This document shows, piece by piece, positions 60,473 through 64,000 of a stretch of 64,000 nt of DNA. Positions within the stretch are counted from its first letter, which is position 1; each line of letters starts with the position of its first letter. The notes beneath the pieces were generated by a model. It was given only the letters and a program-made list of their open reading frames with translations. It was not told where the DNA came from and did no database searches. A program made the position numbers and the translations under genes. The DNA comes from Lentisphaerota bacterium (GTDB lineage Bacteria > Verrucomicrobiota > Lentisphaeria > Victivallales > Victivallaceae), in NCBI GenBank assembly GCA_015061575.1, contig SUWF01000011.1, positions 1 through 64,000 on the forward strand, given 5' to 3'.

Positions 60473-62602
60473 GTGAAAAAGAATAATAGAGTCGTTTTTG
60501 AAAATATCGGCGGCAGTTTTCAATTTCATGCCCGCCGGGCCGAAGATCTGCATCAGATACTTGAACTTGACGCCACAGCGTGGGCCGCTTTGTGTGTACC
60601 GGTGGCGTCACTCAATGGCGATCCGGAGTTTTTCAAAGCCCTGGATGGCGACCAGAACGGCATGGTGCGGGTCGATGAAGTCAAAGCTGCTATCAGCTGG
60701 CTGTCCAATGTTTTGTGCAACATAAAAGTCCTCAACGAAGCCCGCAATACTTTGTTGATCGAAGAATTGAACTGCGAACACCCGGATGGCAAACTGCTGC
60801 ATGACTTTGCAGCTGAACATGCAGCTGAATTGCTCAATGAACAAAAACAGCTGGAATTATCTTTGATCCGCAATAAACTCAAGGCGGTCACATCCGGACC
60901 GCTCGCCGGAGATGGGTTGCTCAAACTCAAAGCACTCGAAAAAAGCGAAGCGCTTGGTTTGTATAAAGATATAAGTACCTTGCTGAACTGTCAGGATAAA
61001 CTTACCAGCGATATTCTGGAAAAATTCGTTACCGATGCCGAAAGTTTTGTGGCATGGGCAAAAGAGACCGCCAAACCGCAGTTCCGCAAAAACGATCCGG
61101 TGCCGTTTTATGATGCGTACAAAGCAGTGGCCGCCAAGATCGATGAATATTTCCGCTTTTGCGAACTTATCCGCATCGATCCGGCTCATGCGGTGCGCTT
61201 TACGCTGGATCCGTCCAAGCTGCCGGAACTGGATCTGCAAGATCAGCAGAAAATCGATGAAGTGCTGAAAAATGCGCCGCTGGCCTTGCCCGCTGCAGAA
61301 GGCGAGTTGGAATTGACCAAAACTGTCAATCCGTTTTATCAGGATAAACTTGAGGCTTTTGCCAAGCTTTTTAAGATCAAAAAACTTTCGCTGGATGAGT
61401 GGAAAGAGTTAAAAGCTGAATTTGTTGAATATATTGATTATCTTTCTAAAGCTCAAGGTGATCTGGCCGGACAGCTGGGACGGGAAAAACTGGAAAAATA
61501 TCTGGACGGCGACCGCAAAGAAATCAATCTGCTGCGCCAGCTGTTAGCCGAAGATAAAGCGCTCAGCGGTGTCGTCGACAGCCTGCGCAAACTTGAACAG
61601 CTGCTGCTCTATTGCCGTTACATGCTGGAATTTGTCAATAACTTTGTCAGTTTTGACGCATTTTTTGATCCGGAACAAATTTCCATGCTGCAAGCCGGCC
61701 GCTTGATCATGGATGGCAAAAGCTACAATCTGGCGGTGTGGATAGATGATGTGGCATCACATAAAAAAATTGCCATGCGTTCCAATTTGTGTCTGCTCTA
61801 TTTAGATGTGGTTTCCAGCGGCAAAGTCAGTGTAAAACGCAAACTTGCCGTGGCAGTTACCGGCGGCTCGCTCAACCGTATTTACATTGGTAAACCGGCA
61901 TTTTTTATTGATAACAACAACGAAACTTACAACGGCAAGATCGTCGATATGGTCGATGGGCCGATCTCGTTCGGGCAGACACTTTGGGCGCCGTTCCGGA
62001 GATTATCAGAAGCTTTGGGCGATAAGCTGCAAAAGCTTACAGACTTTTCTTCCACCGAAAAACAGTTGGCGCAAGCTATCGACAAAGGCAAACTGCCGCC
62101 GGCGGCTCCGGCGCCGCAAGCTAACGTGCCGATGAGTCAGCGTTTTCTGGGTAATGGTTCAGTCATGCTGCTGGCCGGCGGCTTGAGCGTAGCAGCTCTG
62201 GGCGCAGGCGTAAGTTTTGTGCTCAAAGCCATTACCAATGCAGTGACCAGTATTTCGGCCCTGCCCGGCTATGTGATTTTGATTTGGATCTTTGTCCTGC
62301 TGGCTATTTTCCTGATCCCGACGGCGATTTTTGCCTTCCTCAAGCTGCGCAAACGCAATCTGACGCTCTTTTTGGAAGCCGGTGGCTGGGCGGTCAATTT
62401 GCCCATGCGTTTGAATTTGCATGTATCGGGTATATTTACGCATGGCACCGAATATCCGGAGCGAACTCATTTTAAGGTGGTGAACAAAGTTCCGCACCGC
62501 CGTTCGCTGGTATTTGTTGTATTAATAACCATAGTATTGCTGGCAGCAGCAGGGGCATTGTGGTATTTGCAGAGCAAAAACGCAGTTTCTCCACAGGTAT
62601 AA
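60473..62602 (+). CDS. Large EF-hand protein with C-terminal membrane segments
   Basis: A 709-residue protein not assignable to a family. Residues 58-69 form a textbook EF-hand calcium loop (DGDQNGMVRVDE). The next 450 residues are helical and charged. Then come membrane segments: two near residues 560-630 (VMLLAGGLSVAALGAGVSF and VILIWIFVLLAIFLIPTAI) and one near 680-700 (LVFVVLITIVLLAAAGALWYL). A Pro/Ala linker precedes them. There is no N-terminal signal peptide, so the long part should be cytosolic. The start is a GTG/ATG-type site around 60473 with ggggt upstream. It lies just before the CSLREA exoprotein gene. Confidence 0.6.
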   Translation: MKKNNRVVFENIGGSFQFHARRAEDLHQILELDATAWAALCVPVASLNGDPEFFKALDGDQNGMVRVDEVKAAISWLSNVLCNIKVLNEARNTLLIEELNCEHPDGKLLHDFAAEHAAELLNEQKQLELSLIRNKLKAVTSGPLAGDGLLKLKALEKSEALGLYKDISTLLNCQDKLTSDILEKFVTDAESFVAWAKETAKPQFRKNDPVPFYDAYKAVAAKIDEYFRFCELIRIDPAHAVRFTLDPSKLPELDLQDQQKIDEVLKNAPLALPAAEGELELTKTVNPFYQDKLEAFAKLFKIKKLSLDEWKELKAEFVEYIDYLSKAQGDLAGQLGREKLEKYLDGDRKEINLLRQLLAEDKALSGVVDSLRKLEQLLLYCRYMLEFVNNFVSFDAFFDPEQISMLQAGRLIMDGKSYNLAVWIDDVASHKKIAMRSNLCLLYLDVVSSGKVSVKRKLAVAVTGGSLNRIYIGKPAFFIDNNNETYNGKIVDMVDGPISFGQTLWAPFRRLSEALGDKLQKLTDFSSTEKQLAQAIDKGKLPPAAPAPQANVPMSQRFLGNGSVMLLAGGLSVAALGAGVSFVLKAITNAVTSISALPGYVILIWIFVLLAIFLIPTAIFAFLKLRKRNLTLFLEAGGWAVNLPMRLNLHVSGIFTHGTEYPERTHFKVVNKVPHRRSLVFVVLITIVLLAAAGALWYLQSKNAVSPQV

Positions 62603-62640
62603 AGCAAAAAAACAAACAATAAACAACAAAAAAAGAACAC

Positions 62641-62694
62641 AAGTGCTTGCAAAAAAAAAACTTATGATATTTTATATGTAAAAAGCAAGCACTT
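62641..62694 (+). terminator. Hairpin with a long AT-rich loop before the exoprotein gene
   Basis: A ten-base perfect stem (aagtgcttgc with gcaagcactt) spans a 34-base loop rich in A and T, and is followed by tttaattttt. It could terminate the EF-hand gene's transcript. The loop also holds a TATAAT-like region (tatgatattttatatg) that might be a promoter of the next gene. Confidence 0.5.
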
Positions 62695-62726
62695 TTTAAT
62701 TTTTGCAGCAGAAGGGGAAAAGAATT

Positions 62727-64000
62727 ATGATCGATCTATCACAGGCAAGTAAGGTATTGGCAGTAACAACGGCAGCTGATACTGTTGATTCCGGCGATGG
62801 CGTTTTAAGTTTGCGGGAAGCCCTTAAACTTGCCGCTCAGTACAGTGTTGACGGCACAGTGGCAATTACTTTTGATCAATCGCTCAAAGGTCAGAGCATA
62901 AAACTTGATGATTCGCTGGCGCTGACCACCGGAGCCTTTGCTTCGCAGAATAACAAATTGATCATCAATGGCGATATCGATAATGATGGTCGCGCCGATG
63001 TGACCATTGATGGCGGCGGGAAATACAAAACACTGGGCGTTTCTGACAATAACTTTCTGGAAGTCAACGGCATAAAATTCATCAACGGTTATGCTCAAAA
63101 TGGCGGTGCTTTGGATAACGGGGCCAACTCCACAACTCTGGTAAGCAATTGCGAGTTTTACGATAACAGCGCCCGGGATGGCGGCGGTGCGATCGTTAAT
63201 CTGGGGCAAGTAACCGTAGTCAATTCGCTCTTTGAAGGCAACTATGCCAACTACGGCGGCGGCATTTTCAACTATCTGGATGGCGAAACTACATTAATAA
63301 ACTCAACTTTGACCGGCAACAGCTCCGGATATTCTGATTGCGGCGGTGCGATAATGAACGGCTGGTGGTGTTTCAGCAATGACAATCGCATTTCCATACT
63401 CAACAGTATTGTTGCCGGTAATACTTCCAACGGTTCCAGCTGCGATGTAAAAAATTACAGCGGCAAAATCGCCGAAATGTCTTATTCGCTGGTCGGTTCG
63501 GTAAGCGGCTTTACTGCTGACACGACCAACAGCACCGGTTACACATCAACTGAAAATCTTCTCAATGACGATTTGACCTTGATCAACAATAACAATCCGG
63601 CAGTTACCGGCGGAGTTAAATGCGGTTTCACTGCCGATGGTTTAGCCGTTTATACGCTCGACAACGTTAATTGGCAATATTTGAACGGCAGCGTTTACAG
63701 CGGCAGTGTAATTGGAATCACCACGGACTGCGCCGGAAACCTGCGCAATGACGGTTACAGCATCGGCGCCTTTGAATACGATGACGGCAGCAATGCTCCG
63801 GTGAATGATAAGTTAATTGTTACCACCACCGAAGATGTGGTCGATGCCAACGACGGAGTAATCAGTTTGCGCGAAGCCATTGCTTATGCCGAAAGCACAG
63901 ACGGTGCGGATAAAATTACCTTTGCAGTTGATGGAACATTTTATTTCAACTCCGAAATCGCCATTGCAACAAATATAACGATTGTCGGCAATGGTACTGA
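62727..64000 (+). CDS. CSLREA-type repeat exoprotein, 3' end outside the window (partial)
   Basis: The frame begins at the ATG at 62727, with aggggaaa upstream, and is still open at 64000 (more than 420 codons). Two copies of the CSLREA segment are seen: DSGDGVLSLREALKLA near residue 27 and DANDGVISLREAIAYA near residue 377, each followed by a strand-type stretch (TVAITFDQ, KITFAVDG). Between them are parallel beta-helix repeats rich in Gly and Asn (NGGALDNGANSTT, DGGGAIVNLG, YGGGIFNYLDG, CGGAIMNGW) and an end of the 'GAFEYD' choice-of-anchor type. Such proteins are large surface or secreted adhesins. No ordinary signal peptide is visible at the start. Confidence 0.75.
   Translation, partial: MIDLSQASKVLAVTTAADTVDSGDGVLSLREALKLAAQYSVDGTVAITFDQSLKGQSIKLDDSLALTTGAFASQNNKLIINGDIDNDGRADVTIDGGGKYKTLGVSDNNFLEVNGIKFINGYAQNGGALDNGANSTTLVSNCEFYDNSARDGGGAIVNLGQVTVVNSLFEGNYANYGGGIFNYLDGETTLINSTLTGNSSGYSDCGGAIMNGWWCFSNDNRISILNSIVAGNTSNGSSCDVKNYSGKIAEMSYSLVGSVSGFTADTTNSTGYTSTENLLNDDLTLINNNNPAVTGGVKCGFTADGLAVYTLDNVNWQYLNGSVYSGSVIGITTDCAGNLRNDGYSIGAFEYDDGSNAPVNDKLIVTTTEDVVDANDGVISLREAIAYAESTDGADKITFAVDGTFYFNSEIAIATNITIVGNGT

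Overview
The window looks like chromosomal DNA of a Gram-negative member of the PVC superphylum, most likely Lentisphaerota (Victivallis-like). This is inferred from protein content, not from a 16S gene or a database search. Two short-lived-type prepilin genes with near-identical N-termini and an H-X9-DG-like tail sit beside secreted glycosidase-like genes, which is a hallmark of that group. LPS heptosyltransferases, kdsD, an MlaA-type lipoprotein and dTDP-rhamnose genes indicate an outer membrane.

Layout. 1-1156: the 3' end of an unrecognised gene and a PhnP-like metallo-hydrolase. 1157-5100: an accessory region holding a decayed Fic-type 3' end, other gene remnants, a 5'-damaged ADP-ribosyltransferase, a Panacea-type toxin-antitoxin pair, and three 139-bp tandem repeats. 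The repeats lie directly downstream of a tRNA-Arg(CCU) gene and each carries a copy of the tRNA 3' end. 5312-11100: prepilin, LamG/DUF4091 protein, sialidase-like protein, SGNH hydrolase and a secreted binding-type protein, a carbohydrate-processing cluster. 11179-20180: housekeeping genes (MgtC-like, rpsO, ROK regulator, a YeeE-like pair, a DnaQ-type exonuclease, a hexose-6-P mutarotase, ffh, a membrane protein and a heptosyltransferase). 20391-29241 (minus): D-aminopeptidase, methyltransferase and a six-gene operon for an energy-converting-hydrogenase-related membrane complex. Its catalytic subunit lacks the N-terminal nickel-binding cysteine pair. 29351-33785: DUF2156 protein, RNase P RNA, phosphoesterase, a second heptosyltransferase and a secreted protein. 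33815-46284 (minus): an MlaA lipoprotein fused to an alpha/beta hydrolase, a TIGR04073-like protein, kdsD, hisG, hisE, coaX, a mannose-1-P guanylyltransferase, and a type IV pilus block (pilC, pilT and two tandem pilB-type ATPases). 46477-49194: two 5'-truncated carbohydrate-active genes meeting head to head, then a DUF4434-type gene. 49401-52773: rfbBACD. 52755-59148 (minus): MFS transporter, GntR/LacI-type regulator, two tandem paralogous secreted TIM-barrel proteins, prepilin and a GH20-like protein, probably a carbohydrate-utilisation operon. 59389-64000: DUF523/DUF1722 protein, a large EF-hand membrane protein, and the start of a CSLREA-type exoprotein that runs off the window.

Strongest leads for something unusual are: the tRNA-linked repeat array (the design recalls the E. 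coli tyrT/rtT locus); the MlaA-alpha/beta hydrolase fusion with an apparent Ser-Asp-His triad; the Ehr-type complex with a lost NiFe site; and the repeated prepilin-glycosidase pairing. All functional statements come from reading motifs by eye.
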